The notes under the pieces: generated by a model
What the model saw: the letters and a program-made list of their open reading frames with translations, nothing else
Told to the model about the DNA's origin: nothing
Databases searched by the model: none
Shown here: positions 37,022 through 49,761 of the stretch, piece after piece
Numbering within the stretch: position 1 is the stretch's first letter
Layout: each line of letters starts with the position of its first letter
Translations under genes and position numbers: made by a program
From: Amaranthus tricolor
Lineage: Eukaryota; Streptophyta; Magnoliopsida; Caryophyllales; Amaranthaceae
Reading direction: 5' to 3'
DNA length: 64,000 nt
Assembly: GCF_026212465.1 (NCBI RefSeq)
Contig: NC_080049.1
Location: 35,198,885 to 35,262,884 of the forward strand

Positions 37022-37237
37022 CTCCCTCCATTTCTTTTTGTTTGTACAATTTAAGTTTTTTCATTTTAGGAGAGAGAAAATATATTTATGTGAGATTTTG
37101 TTAGATTCGTCTTCATGCAAAGAATTTTAATATATAATTTTACAATTTTTTATAATGCCAAGAGATATCGAGGCTCGAAATTTATTTTAAAATGCGTGCA
37201 AAAAGTAAAATGGACAAACAAAAAGAAATTGAGGGAA
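37022..37237. mobile_element. Stowaway-like MITE
   Basis: CTCCCTCCATTTCTTTTTG at the left mirrors CAAAAAGAAATTGAGGGA at the right, with TA on both flanks and an A/T-rich body. Confidence 0.75.
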
Positions 37238-37239
37238 TA

Positions 37240-38765
37240 CTTAATATGCTAGTTTTATGGGCAAAACTCTCATATTTGATCAATAGTTTTAGAATTGAAT
37301 TAGAGTGGGAGTGGTGGCTTAAATTGAGTTGGCCGTTAATAAGAGGGCGTTCAGTTTATTGAGTCGAATGTAATGAGTTTAAGGACATTGTAAAGTATAT
37401 AACTAGTCCCTTTTTGATTGTATGAGTAGGATGAGAGATTTATAAATTAATTACATAAGCTTCTCACCTACTAGACTAATTTTTTTGGAGAATTCTCCGG
37501 TTCAACCAAAAATATTGTCACTTTTTTTTAAAAGAAACACTTTTAACTCCTTATAGCAATCTCATTGGATCAAAATGGTGCAATTTAAAAGAATTGAGTT
37601 GAGTATCTTTGTAAAAGGCTAGCATTGGCAAAGTACAAATTGAATTCAGTAGCATTCTGGGATGATCATCAGTAGCATCTGTACACTGAAGTCTGAAAAG
37701 ATGAGAATGCCACCTATGAATTCATTGTTCAATCTTTGTTCCATTAAGATGCAAGTCAATCAAACTACCCTACAAACTATAATGTCCCTAACTAATAACC
37801 ACTATAGTTTAAGGACAGTTTGGACTTTGGAGTCATGTGTCATAGAGCTTAGTAGAATATGCTATTCAATGGGACAACTTAGGAGATCAATGACATCGAG
37901 TTGCTACCTATTTTAGCATTTTATACGTGAGTGGGACATCTTAGTAGATAATAGATATATCAAATTTAAAGTTGATATAAAAGACTCAACTGAAACTATT
38001 TTAAAGATTTAGTTTTAAATGTGTGACGGACAATTATGAAAATTGTGTATTGATAATCTATTTTTAATTTGGAGTGATAGAGAAAAATTAACATAAGACT
38101 ATCTAATATATTTTTTATTTTGTGTGTAACAAAATTAAAATAAACATGACTTTGTCCTATTAATTGAAATTGTTAGCTTTTCTTAGTAATAAACTATTGT
38201 ATAATTACTTTTTTGGCTTTTGATAGGAATTCTATTTACCAACATTAAGATGAGCTATTTCATGGACAATTTAAAATCTATTATAGATTCTTTTTAATTT
38301 TGAATGTATTGTTATAGTGTAAGGACCCCTTATTCAATATGCTACATACTAAATTGAACATACTTGAAAAGGCCGAATAAGGTTCAATTCAAGTTCACCC
38401 CAATATTAATATGACCAACTTTAACCCAAAATTGAAAATCGAGTCTTGTTTCAATTGAAGCAAGTACCACTTTCCACCGGCAAGATTATGTAGTTTATTT
38501 TCATAATCAAATCTACATGTTCTATTCATTCAGATCAATTCTAATTAGGCAAAGGTTTTGGAATATTAGTACTAACTTCTTCTAAAGCCTTTATGTAGGT
38601 GCAGTTTAGGCCAATAAGTTTATTATTGTAACTTAAAATTAAAACTTGATGAGCTTTACAACATCTTAAGAGTACTATCTAATTACACATTTTGTAAATC
38701 TTAATTACCCTAAAACTCAATAAAACAAGGTATACATTATATGGATAATAATTTTCACATAAACA
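37240..38765. other. Gene-free stretch downstream of the P450 gene
   Basis: No exon recognised; short frames are chance. Confidence 0.4.
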
Positions 38766-38769
38766 ATCC

Positions 38770-38798
38770 TATATATATATATATATATATATATATAG
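38770..38798. repeat. Short (AT)n microsatellite
   Basis: About 28 bases of TA dinucleotide, about 110 bases beyond the P450 stop codon. Confidence 0.9.
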
Positions 38799-38907
38799 AT
38801 CTTGCACATACACACCCTTGTCTTATATGTAGTTATACAAAGCCAATTTCTACTAGGTAACAAGGGTTCCTAGTTACCTTATTCATAAAAGTAATTCCCC
38901 AACCAAA

Positions 38908-41900
38908 CTAAGATAACGAAATTTGTCTTGGTTGAAAGGTAACTAACAAACCATTTTTCATATATAGAGTGGTTGTAACTTTAGGAGTTATTTCTTGGCC
39001 TTCAATTACCTTAACTTTATACCTCAAAAGAACTGAAGCAGCTACCATTTTCATTTGTGTATAAGCAAATTTCTTCCCAACACACAGTCTAGGACCTGCA
39101 TTGAACACAACATATTTGAACTGATTCTCGCTTATAAATTGTCCGTCTTTTAACCATCTTTCTGGTCTAAACTCCGAGCAATCGTCCCCCCATAGCGATT
39201 TCACCCTTCCCATTGCGTAAACATGGTACAACACTCTATGACCCTTTTGTATTGACATACCATCCAGGAAAACATCGTCTTCTTTGGCTTGTTTAAAGTC
39301 AATTGGCACAGATGGGTACAGTCTTAGTGATTCTGATAATGCAGCTTGTAAATACACCATTTTGTCAAGTTCTTCTCCTAGGAAGACAACTTTTTTTGGA
39401 TCCTGATCTTTCGTTGTTTCAATCCTTTGAGCTAAAATCTCGTTAATTTCATGTAGGATTTTGGATTCGACTTGTGGGTGGTTATGTATTAGCCAAAAGA
39501 ACCAGACTAACGCGACAGAGCTAGTGTCGCGTCCTGCTAGGATAAAACTTATACAGAAATCTCTGAGGAATTTATCAGAGAAAATTGTGGTGTGGGAAGT
39601 TCTGCATAATAGAGGATGATCTTGCATCTTTATAAGTCTAGATAAAAGATCACAAGGTTCTTGATCAAATTTACCAGGCTTATTTAAGTCTGCTTTACGA
39701 TTTTTAACTGTTGTTTCAGCAAATTCATGCACAATTTTTACTGCTTTTTTAAGCTTTTTTTCTTTGCTAATATTGAAGAACCTCATAGTTTTCCATACAA
39801 CTGCTGGAACCAAGAACCTAAACAGAGAGTATTCTGTTGCTTCTTCAAATGCTTTGGCAAAAGGAATTTCCGGCAAGTCGAGAGCTAAGCAACCAGGATC
39901 AACACCGAATGCCGCCACACAGACGTTGTCAAAGGTGAAACGGAGGAGCAACTCTTGAAGGTCCATTGCTTGATCTTCTGATGATATAACTTGCTTCTCT
40001 ATTACCTAATGAATTATCCATGATACAATTATACTCCATTTTTTTATTGTATATAAAAGTAAATAACATTAAAATTAACAGTTGCTCTTGAGAGATCTTC
40101 TCTCGATGAGACGACCTCAAAATAAAGAGTTAATACACTCATACTTTGTAGTAGTTGGGTTATTTAACTCCTATATGATATGCGTCTCACAAAAAGATCA
40201 TCTCATACAATAATTTGATTAAAAACAATAAACAAACGTAAGACTAGCCTAAAATATATATGTAAATGTTTTGTATGTGCTAGTATTTGCACATCAATAT
40301 ACCAACGTTAGAGTTTTCCTACAATATCTAAATCAAAATATTTAAAACATAACTTTGACGAACTCTTGTATGTTATGTCTCATGTTGATACATGTTTATA
40401 TAAGAAATAGTGTTTTAATATCTAAATTATCAATTTTAACATTTAAAAATAATATGTTAATAATTAAACGTCAAGCGATTAAAAAGAGTACTTTAAACGT
40501 AAAAATAAATGCTTTTTTAGCTGGACTATTTAGCTCAATTTAAAACTATTCAATAATGAGATAGTCATAAAAAGATTTGTGGATTGAACTATATATACTA
40601 GTGCTATTACTCTTTTATGATAGAATTTTCCCAATAAATTAGTGTCTAGAACCTTTCATCTTCCTTAATGATCCATCTTCCACCATCCATCCATCTTACC
40701 TAAAACTAACACAAAATTTATTAATTATCGTCTTCCCTACATCTTCATCCAATGGTCAAATCAACTCTAAACTAATTTTGTTCTTGTGTATTGATGATAT
40801 TATTTATCCTACTTAATTCATTTTTAAAAATTTCCCAAATGAAAAAATTTACTTTTGATACAATAAAAATTGTACTCCTTGGCTAAATTCCTTGAAATGA
40901 ATAGTTCAACTACAATAGACACGTCCTACTTAAAAGCACTAGGAAAAAAACACATGCAAGTTATTGTTAAAAAATACGTGTCAAATGTATTTGTATATGC
41001 TATATCTATGGCCCAAGTTGTATAACAACTAAATACATATATGTCAAACAATTAACTCAATTAAGAGTTTAAATTAATTAATAAATCTTATAATAATAAA
41101 ATAATACTATATTATACTCCATCATGATGCTATTTCACAATAGTCTTTTAAATTAAAAGTGTGAATGTAGCATATATACTCCTCGTACATTTCACTTATA
41201 AATTTGAAAGTTGGATGAGATAATGCCTCGTGCTTTAATCAACTTAATTAAGAATTAAACTTTGATAATCAAAATTGGTCCTTTGACAATATTATCCTTA
41301 GTTTATTTCATTTTTCAGTCTTATACTCCTGCATAATAAGGACTCCTCTATTCTTGACCACCTTAACTCGTGATAAAACTCTAAAAAAAAACAATTTTTC
41401 TTAAGAATTTTATATCATAAAAATGTACCATTCTTACATGCATGTAAAAAGTTATTAGCTCATAACCATAGCCAACGATTCAGTATTCCGCACAAGTTAG
41501 AATCTATAGATAAAGATAGCGAACATGTAAGAGAGAAAGCGGGAAATAATACATGCAAGAAAATTAATTCTAACTCATATCATGATAAAAATAAAAGCAT
41601 TTAATAATAAATCAATTCATGATTCTCAATAATTAAAAAGTACGTAAAATGTGAGTAAATTGCAATTAATTAACAAAAAAAATGTCAAAAAGTATCATGC
41701 CTTGAGTAATTTATCATGCACAAGACTTTGCATGGTTTTCAAAGAGTAATGCACAAACCGACTAGTATGCATCTCCGACGTAGCAATACGGCGTTGCTCC
41801 TTCCATTCCTCATCGTCGGAGTTAAATATTCCGTTGCCGAGAAGTTCATTGAACCTTTCTCTATAATAAACACCCTTGGGAAAGTTTTTGAAATTAGTTT

Positions 41901-42210
41901 TAAGAATATACTCAATTTTTACAGGATCAGCTACCATAATTCCCGGGAATCCACCTAAAATACCTCTAACCCTGTAACTTCCCCCACTTTTTTCCAAAGC
42001 TTTTGTATTCCATTCATGAATGTCCTTAAAATGAAGGGCAAATGAGGGGATCATTCCAATAATAGGCCATAACGTAGGGCCTTTGTTTGTTAGTTTTTCA
42101 TGTATGCAAGAGAATAAGAAATAGCCTAGTAAGGCTAAGAGTATATCACTAATTTGTAGTTTGTTGATAATTGTTGTAACAAAGTTTGTGAAATAATAAT
42201 AATAATCCAT
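38908..42210 (-). CDS. Cytochrome P450, CYP86 clan (CYP86B/C-like fatty-acid omega-hydroxylase), 2 exons
   Basis: Exon 1 is 42210-41701 and exon 2 is 40005-38908, giving 1608 bases and 535 residues, normal for the family. The N-terminus carries a membrane anchor (about residues 19-36) followed by a GPTLWPIIGMIPS hinge. The I-helix motif AGRDTSS is at about residue 327, the K-helix ESLR at 395, FRPERW at 449, and the heme loop FNAGPRLCVG places the cysteine ligand at about residue 478. CYP86 enzymes sit on the ER facing the cytosol and hydroxylate the terminal carbon of long-chain fatty acids for cutin or suberin. The substrate here is inferred. The FKYVVFNAGPRLCVGKKFAY stretch and the TTTLYMKNGL tail look most like the CYP86B/C branch. 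The 1.7-kb intron starts with GC (AAG/GCATGA) and ends TTAG; no GT donor keeps the frame. Confidence 0.92.
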
Positions 42211-42313
42211 TAGTTTTTTTTATAATTTTTTTGTGTTTGAAAATCGGGTTTTTATGGGAGTATACAAAGGGAAGTGAAGTGGAAGTTGTGAAGTATTACA
42301 TGTGATAGTTGGG

Positions 42314-42320
42314 ATATATA
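42314..42320 (-). promoter_or_regulatory. Candidate TATA box of the CYP86-type gene
   Basis: A TATATA stretch lies about 105 bases upstream of the start codon, followed by a purine-rich leader. It is the best match in the proximal promoter. Confidence 0.4.
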
Positions 42321-42329
42321 ATGCCCATG

Positions 42330-43060
42330 AAGTGTAAGGATGTGACATTTGGACTTTTTATGGCTTTTTTCTCCAATGGATTCCTTTAGGGTAGATAATT
42401 GTTATTACCTCCTATTAAATTTACAGTATTGGTTATTTTGATTTGTTTTATTTAATTTATATTATTATTATTTTTGAATAGTGGCTCACCATTTCTTTAT
42501 TATAATATCGTCCATACATTTTAATAATTTTTTAATTTCATCTATACAATTCAATCTTTCTCTTCATTTATTACCATTGTCCACGTTTTACTTAAAAATC
42601 ATCCATTTTTTCTTTAATGTAAATCTAAGAGAACAGAAGGAGTACTTGTTAGTGTTTAGTAGGCTTTCAATGAAATTTAAACAAAATTTATATTACTTAT
42701 TTCATTTATTTGATTTTCTTGTTTATTTTTACATAATTTTCAATGTAATTTTTAAGTCTCAATATCCCTAATTACGCATTATAAAAAATATATAAAGTGT
42801 ATGATAATAAATCTCACATTAATATATTATATATGTTTTATACTAAAAATCATAGTCAAATTTCTCTCTTCTTACAGTAAAATATTTCAAATGAGAAAAA
42901 CATTAGAAAATAAAAGAAATACAATTTATTTATTATTATACTATAATGATTAATTTCTATTAAATTTTTTGAATTTCAAAAATTTAATTGACATTTTTAA
43001 AATAATTACATGTTCTTTAAACTTTATTTGATTAGTAAAAATATTGGTAGTTGTGATGAT
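42330..43060. other. Distal upstream region of the P450 gene
   Basis: AT-rich. A weak MITE core (TCTCACATTAATATATTATA) lies near 42.81 kb; nothing else seen. Confidence 0.35.
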
Positions 43061-43078
43061 CTCATAAAAGGTATATAT

Positions 43079-43622
43079 TGTTGGAAATACTTCACATGTG
43101 AGATAAGATTCCACATCGATAAAATAGTGGGTTGTTGACTTGCATATATAGTGGGTGAGCTAATCTTCCTACTACCATATGGTTTTGGAAAATAATGAAC
43201 CTCACCAAGTGTATGTGCAAGTCAACGCTCTTGACTTGTGGATTTGTAGGCTCAAGCCCACGGGTCTCCCGTGTCCACATGAGTGGGCCACGGAGAAAAT
43301 TATGTGACGAATTGTCACGGCTTAATATGGTATCGGAGCCGAAGGTGATTCCTGGTATGATGTGGCTCACATGTGAGGGGGAGTGCTGGAAATACTTCAC
43401 ATGTGAGACAAGATCCCACATTGATAAAATAGTGGGTTGTTGACTTGCATATATAGTGGGTGAGCTAATCTTCCTACTACCATATGGTTTTGAGAAATAA
43501 TGAACCTCACCAAGTGTATGTGCAAGTCAACGCTCTTGACTCGTGGATTTGTAGGCTCAAGCCCACGGATCTCCCGTGTCCACACGAGTGGGCCACGGTG
43601 AAAATTATGTGAGGAATGGTCA
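43079..43622 (+). mobile_element. Complete TRIM retrotransposon, 544 bp
   Basis: Two 239-bp direct repeats (43079-43317 and 43384-43622) differ at about 12 positions (5%). Both start TG(T/C)TGGAAATACTTCACATG and end GTCA. After the left repeat comes the primer-binding site TGGTATCGGAGCC (43328-43340), one base off the tRNA-Met consensus, and before the right one a purine tract GAGGGGGAG (43375-43383). The internal region is only 66 bases, so there is no coding capacity. An identical 17-mer stands on each side, overlapping the last three bases of the right repeat. Confidence 0.9.
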
Positions 43623-43639
43623 TAAAAGGTATATATATC

Positions 43640-46305
43640 ACTTTAATTGCTAAACTAAAAGCCGATCATCATCGAATTTCTCATACGAAGTAATATATTA
43701 TAGAACGTACATTGGATATAAATTTGTTGGTAAAGTATTAAAGTATGTATGGTCTACTTAAGTTTTCAAATATTTATGATAGTAGTCCCTCTGATCATTA
43801 ATTTATGTGTTTGTTAGAGTGATGTTTCTTTTTGTAATATTTTTCCTTATAATATATTATTTTAAATATGTAATAAATTTAAAAATAGGCGATTATCAAT
43901 ATATACAAACTATTTTATAATAGTTGCCAACTAAAGTCTTTTTGGGTGGTAGTTTGAATATAAAGACAAGGATATACTCTAGTCCTATATCTTAATATCG
44001 TACAAACATGAAAAAAGTTTGAATTTGTCAATCATATGAAGTAGTTTGAACTTCTTTTCTTTAAATATTTGCTAACCATAACCCTTATAAACTAACAACT
44101 ACCTAAATTAATTCCATTTGATAAAAGAATCAGAGTCTAAATATCGTATTTTTAAACTTTATATGCATTATATTACAATTACATATATGCACTTGTATTT
44201 TTTTCATCTCTTTAAATTTACAACATAAAACTCAAAAAACACTCACATATCTAAAATTTATAATGTAAATATAATTCAAATGAATAGTGGGAGATTGAGT
44301 ATTTTTTCTCCCAATGTATACATAGACCAATATTTTTCATGTCACATTCATTAGATAGGGCCTAGCCGGTAAACAAAGTCTTATTTTGATATAATTTATT
44401 AGAGGTGTTTAAAATAGATTAGTTGATCTGATATTTACCTAAATTTGTAATTATATCTGACTTTAATCAGTTTTTAACATATATATATATAATTATTTAA
44501 AAATCAATATAAATACAAAGTCGCTTTTAAACTGACACGATACACCTGACTTGAACAAACACCAATACTTATCACTAAGTTCAACAATTTTCCATGAATC
44601 TTAAATCTTAGTAGGTGCAAAAGTCAATTATTATAAATATGGATCACTAAGCTTATTTAGGTTTCTCGAACCACTCATTATCGCTTTAGACATGGTTAGA
44701 TATACAAACATTATTGTAACCAATTTAAACAGCCACATGCAAAGAGATTAATGTTGTAATTCCACTTTCCAACCAATAATTATTAAATCTCATAACCTTT
44801 TTGCGTATACGATTTTAACTAGAGAATTTAATTCCGTGGAAACAAAGATTGGTTACTTTGGCCCGCCCAATAGCACGTAAAAGCAAAGTCATTCATTTGG
44901 GTTATTAGATCCAATATCATTGGTATGTATATATCATCATTATATTAAATATACAACGAGGTTGCACATAGATAAAGAGCTATCTAATACAAAATTCATC
45001 CTTCACATCAATATCCTTGGATTTATAGGGTTCGAAAATTTGAATATGAATCCAATTTGAACCGAAGTTATAGTACTTTCATTTTGAAATACTTGTAACT
45101 AATGGTCATATATTATGTAGAAAAATATCATTATTAGGTGCAAATATAATAAAACAGAAGAAATATAAAACAAACTGCGATAAGAATTGGTTGTTTTGGA
45201 AGACACACTGTACTCGGCAACCAAAATTTGTTGAGGAGACCAATAAATATAATCAATTACTAAAAAGTTGGTCGGTAAAGATCATTGTTAGCAATGACTC
45301 TATCTAGTCGTAGTTTTGACTTTGTTTGTGATTAAAATTTAGGTTATTATTTGTTCGTTGCTATTTGGATCACATTCCCCACTTTCTCTTTTGAAGTGGT
45401 ATATGTATGAATTATTCGTCTTTACTTCAGATCCTTGTTATATGATACTATTATTATAGTAAGGGTGGCTAGAGTAGGCAATAACCTCCATCTCATCAAC
45501 TTTTCAAATTTTTTTTGGATATAGATTTTGGAATTTCTAACGTTTATAGCCTGGAATTCAGCCCTCCATCTAAGATACAATTAAATTTACTTTTGGTAAG
45601 AACTAAAATGTTATTACAAGAATGAAAGGACAAATCTTTAACTATTAGACTAATTTATATTTTAACGAAGGAACTAATATTAATGACCTTTGTGTATTTT
45701 TTGTTCTAACTGTAAACTACATTGTACTCGAAGATTTGTTTGTGAAAGGACCGTTGCCCATGGGTGTTTGAATTTTTTGAATACTCTTTATCTAAAAAAC
45801 ATTATGGAATTGGAATGAATTATCATGTTTAGGTATATGTCCATTATTCCTCTTACACTTTAAGTCCTTTTCCCCTTAATGAGCCTCACAAACAGCATTG
45901 TGTTGGTACTTCTCTCTTGTTGAATATTACTACATCATAAATTTTACACAAATTCTTATATGAGACGTTTTCATATTTAGATTAAATAGCTCAATAATAA
46001 AAATATTTAGCATAATAGATTTTTTATATGGACTCATCTTACGGTTAGACGGTCTCATATAAAAGGGCTGAAAATCTTATTAGGACAATTGAAATAACTA
46101 AAATTCATAGGTTAAAATTTACTTATGTGGCTGGTATGTCATACATATAGAATTTTCTTTCATAATACGAAAAATCTTATATATCAAAATAAACTTAATG
46201 TATTTTGCCAACCTTATATTAGGCAAAAGAATTTTAAATGTAAATAGATTCACATTTAAAAATTAACTTAATAATAGTTTAAAATAGAAATTATTTTAGA
46301 CATAT
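43640..46305. other. Gene-free stretch
   Basis: AT-rich, no exon seen. A short inverted-repeat element with TATATGAGAC… and …GGTCTCATATAA ends lies at about 45.96-46.06 kb. Confidence 0.4.
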
Positions 46306-46309
46306 AATA

Positions 46310-46563
46310 CTCCCTACAATTTATAGAAAAAGGAACATTTACTTTTTCACACTATCCAATGCACTCATTTAATACTTAATATCTCTTATTATATATAACA
46401 AAATATTATAAAAAGTGGATAGTATTAATCTTTGCATTGAGACGAATCAAACAAGATCTCACTTGACTATGTTTTAATTTATGGATTAAGAATAAAATAC
46501 AAATTAAGAGTATTAAGTGATTAGTGTCAAAAAGTACATGTCCCTTTTCTATGAATTGAAGGG
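46310..46563. mobile_element. Stowaway-like MITE
   Basis: CTCCCTACAATTTATAGA at the left mirrors TCTATGAATTGAAGGG at the right, with TA on both flanks. Internal core TTGAGACGAATCAAACAAGA. Confidence 0.75.
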
Positions 46564-46569
46564 TATATT

Positions 46570-47725
46570 ATATATCATTATACATGCTTAATTTGAAATA
46601 TAACATTTGATTTCAAATAAAAACATTTAATCATAGTTTTTACTTTTTGGGTCACCATGTTGATTTAAATAAATATTTGTCTACCACAAAATAAAGTCGA
46701 CAATTTTAAGGTTACCATGTGAAATTTTCCAAAGATAAAAACATCATAAAAAATTTAAAAATTATACTTATAAAAAAAGAAAATGCATTAAAAATAGGTG
46801 AAGTAGTAGAGGAAGTGTAGTGGATGTTTGTTGATTGATATCGGTCCATTTCAAGTCTCCAACATAATGGACATACCATACATAATGCATTAAATATGAG
46901 TATATTTTTTTTTCGAGTAATTAAATATGAGTATATTGAAACATCATGATCATATGAGAAAATTTAGATAATTTAATAGGAATTTATCCTAATAAAAAGT
47001 TAAAGTAAATTTATTGTTAGTAAATTGAATTTTATTTTTTATTGATGTCTAATAATACTCATATATTCATATTCTCTTTAATTTGTATCAAAAAGAAAGT
47101 GAGTAAAATTTAAGAAAGTGATAATAAATGAAGAGAGAAAATAAATTGCGTGAATAAAATTAAAAGAGAATTAAAATGTATAGATGAGATTGAAAGAAAA
47201 TAGTAGGTCATTATTCAAAAATAAAAATAAAGCAAATTAAGTGATATAAATTAATTCAAAGGGATCCAATAAATTTGTGAATCTCCTAAAAATACTCATC
47301 CATCAATCAATCAATCAATTAATAAATATCATAGCTAACACATCAATTGGATACTCATGGAAGTATTTAGAGTATATATATGGTTTATAATAGGATCAAA
47401 TAATATTTAATTTAATAAGATTGATAAGGTAGCAATATATACTAGCTGCCAACCGATTTGATAAAGATAGCATTACATAATGCAAGTTTAATGATCTTAA
47501 TATGGTTAATACTTTTAAAAGTAAAATGTTTAATTAAAATAAATGCACCGAAAAATAATGAAATCTGATTTTTTTAAATAAAAACACATTTGATAACATA
47601 CAAACTTTTTTGTCCGATTTGCTCACAATGTTTGATTTGAAAAGGAGTGATCAAACTTGTACGAGTAACTTTTTGTTACATTCATGTTTGGATGTAATAT
47701 GTAATTTTTTCTCTTAAAATTTAAA
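46570..47725. other. Gene-free stretch
   Basis: Nothing recognised beyond A/T-rich sequence and a short (ATCA)n run near 47.30 kb. Confidence 0.4.
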
Positions 47726-47729
47726 TTAA

Positions 47730-47987
47730 TATTTTCTTCGTATTTATATGTTTACCTCAAATAAAATTTATAAATTTTAATGTCAAACTTTGAATATGAT
47801 TTCTCATTGATTAATATGAAAAAGTATATTTATGCGGGTTCCTGATAAATTCGTTTCAATATATATTTTCCAAATATCAAATTTTTAAACTTTTTAAAAA
47901 ATCACAATTAAGATTATTTAACTTTTAAATTTGCATTGAAATCTGTACAAAAAGTAAATAAAAAGAACAAATAAAAATAGAGGAAGT
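47730..47987. mobile_element. Stowaway-like MITE, diverged
   Basis: Left TTCTTCGTATTTATATGTTT pairs imperfectly with right GAACAAATAAAAATAGAGGAA. The middle has the GCGGGTTCCTGATAAATTCG variant of the family core. Confidence 0.45.
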
Positions 47988-48370
47988 AATTAATTAAAAT
48001 ATAAAGTATTTATAATCTATTTAAGCTAAACCACATTTTCTTCTTATAGTAATTTTTTTTGTACAATGCCAATCAACTAAGCACGAAGCCGACACAATTG
48101 TAGGTGGAGTACTTACTAACTAATTGTACTATAAACCTACTTACTTTTTTTCCGGTAATTATAATCCAGTTTTTTTAATCAAATATGTAAAAATTTATAG
48201 TTTCCCTAATGAAAATCCACAAAAGCAAACGCTCAAAAATACCCTCTTGTAACGACTTAATATTCTCAATTATAAAATTTGAATGCATGGATTTAATTTA
48301 GTTCGATTCTCATTTAAGTGAACCTGTTATCTTAAACAACGACTTCGAGTCTCACTCAAAAGTTCATATC

Positions 48371-48535
48371 TGTTGGGATGAGTTATCCCACATCGATACA
48401 TTAAAAATGGTATGCACCCTTTATAAGCTATTAGAGACCTTCTTCCCATTGCCATATGGTTTTGGAATGGTATATATCTCCTTGGCTTATGAAGTGTGTG
48501 CACTTGTGTCCCCCCATTAATATGCTAGCATTCAC
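48371..48535 (+). mobile_element. Solo TRIM LTR, second family
   Basis: Starts TGTTGGGATGAGTTATCCCA then CATCGATACA, and continues CTTTATAAGCTATTAGAGAC and TTGCCATATGGTTTTGGAAT. Related in outline to the 43-kb TRIM but distinct in sequence. The right boundary is uncertain. Confidence 0.55.
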
Positions 48536-48832
48536 AATAAGTCCAGCCTAATTTAACAATATCCCAACCCATAAAAGCCAAATGTGTTGCCTTGAATAAT
48601 AAACTTGCTTTTAAGTCAAGTTATTGTTTAACTCAACGACTTAACTCAAAGCACACCCACTATCCTAAAACACTAAAATATTTAAATATCTTTTTTCAAT
48701 AAAAAAATAAAAATTTAATCATAAGAAAAGTTCTCGTGCCATGCACGATTTATGAATCTTTCTAATAGAACTCATGAATCATATACTTCTACTAGTATGT
48801 ACGTAATCCTATTTGGTTACACAAATTTTTTT

Positions 48833-49050
48833 TAGAGACCAACTGTAATTGGGCCGACCCATTATATACTTTTTAAAATATTATAAGTAAGCATTAAAAA
48901 TAATTAAGTAGACATTTAAGATATTGAACGTAGGCATTAAGGATACGATAAGTAAGCATTAAGGATAACGTAAGTAAGCATTAAGAACACGATAAGTAGA
49001 AATTAATTATTAATGAGTTGTGTCTAAGATACGTCTCTCATGGAGACTAG
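48833..49050. mobile_element. Small element with GAGAC ends and internal 20-bp repeats (sister copy)
   Basis: Same order as the 27.7-kb copy: TTAGAGACC, AATTGGGCCGACCCATTATA, then tandem GTAAGCATTAAGGATA units, then TACGTCTCTC and GGAGACTAGCTATT. Confidence 0.6.
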
Positions 49051-49299
49051 CTATTTTGATTATTGGTCTAGTCTGGTGGAAGGGGGGTAATTGGGATGTG
49101 GGGAGGTGGGAATTTTTTTAAAAAATTTCTTTTCTTTTTTTAGGTTAGATTAATTAGGATTAATTAAAGTCAAGAAGTTATTAGCTCAGTTAATGGTCAA
49201 CCATTTCTTATTTATAATGAAATATTTAGCGTCAGGTATAAGGAGAGAGTTTGTGCTACATCCACGCTTCTAGCTAAAAAGACTCTTGTGTTAGAAAGC

Positions 49300-49478
49300 A
49301 TGTTAAAGTATATAACATATTCCGATGTCTCAACCATCAGCTAATGAGGGGTAAAGAGATTCCAATCCATGACCTTTTGTCACATTGATTCTGATACCAT
49401 GTCAAGGAACTATACCAACTCAACAAAAACTTAAACTTATAGTTGACACTTTATGATATGTTATATACTTTAACAATT
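49300..49478 (-). mobile_element. TRIM-like LTR/PBS module with an inverted partner
   Basis: Minus strand: TTAAAGTATATAACATATCA, AAGTTTTTGTTGAGTTGG, TCCTTGACA and then TGGTATCAGAATC, an LTR end followed by a decayed tRNA-Met primer site. A second copy of the LTR start (TTAAAGTATATAACATATTC then CTCAACCATCAGCT) lies on the plus strand at about 49305-49345, so the pair is inverted. Confidence 0.5.
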
Positions 49479-49761
49479 TAGAGGTCATTTCATCGGAATC
49501 TGACTAGGTGGATGTATTGCTGTCAAGTTTGATAAGTTGATGGTTATAGTTCGCGAAAATTAAACTTTAAGACTGATGCTATTAAAATGATAAAGCGTGA
49601 AAGATGTAATTTACAATTATTTTATTATTTTTTAATTTTAATTACAATAGAAAAGAGTAGAAAGATTTTTAATTAATGTAATATCATCACGTGTTCTAAT
49701 CGCTTCTTCATAGGACATAGAGTTGAAAGATGTTTGGAGAAAGATTAAAAAAAAAAAAAAG

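Noticed and set aside
43092..43585. Frames of 62-109 codons within 43.1-43.6 kb
   Set aside because: They lie inside the TRIM long terminal repeats, and the similar proteins simply reflect the two repeats.
47300..47325. Short ATCA repeats as a possible CRISPR-like or satellite array
   Set aside because: Only a few units of a simple tetranucleotide repeat; CRISPR arrays are not expected in plant nuclear DNA.
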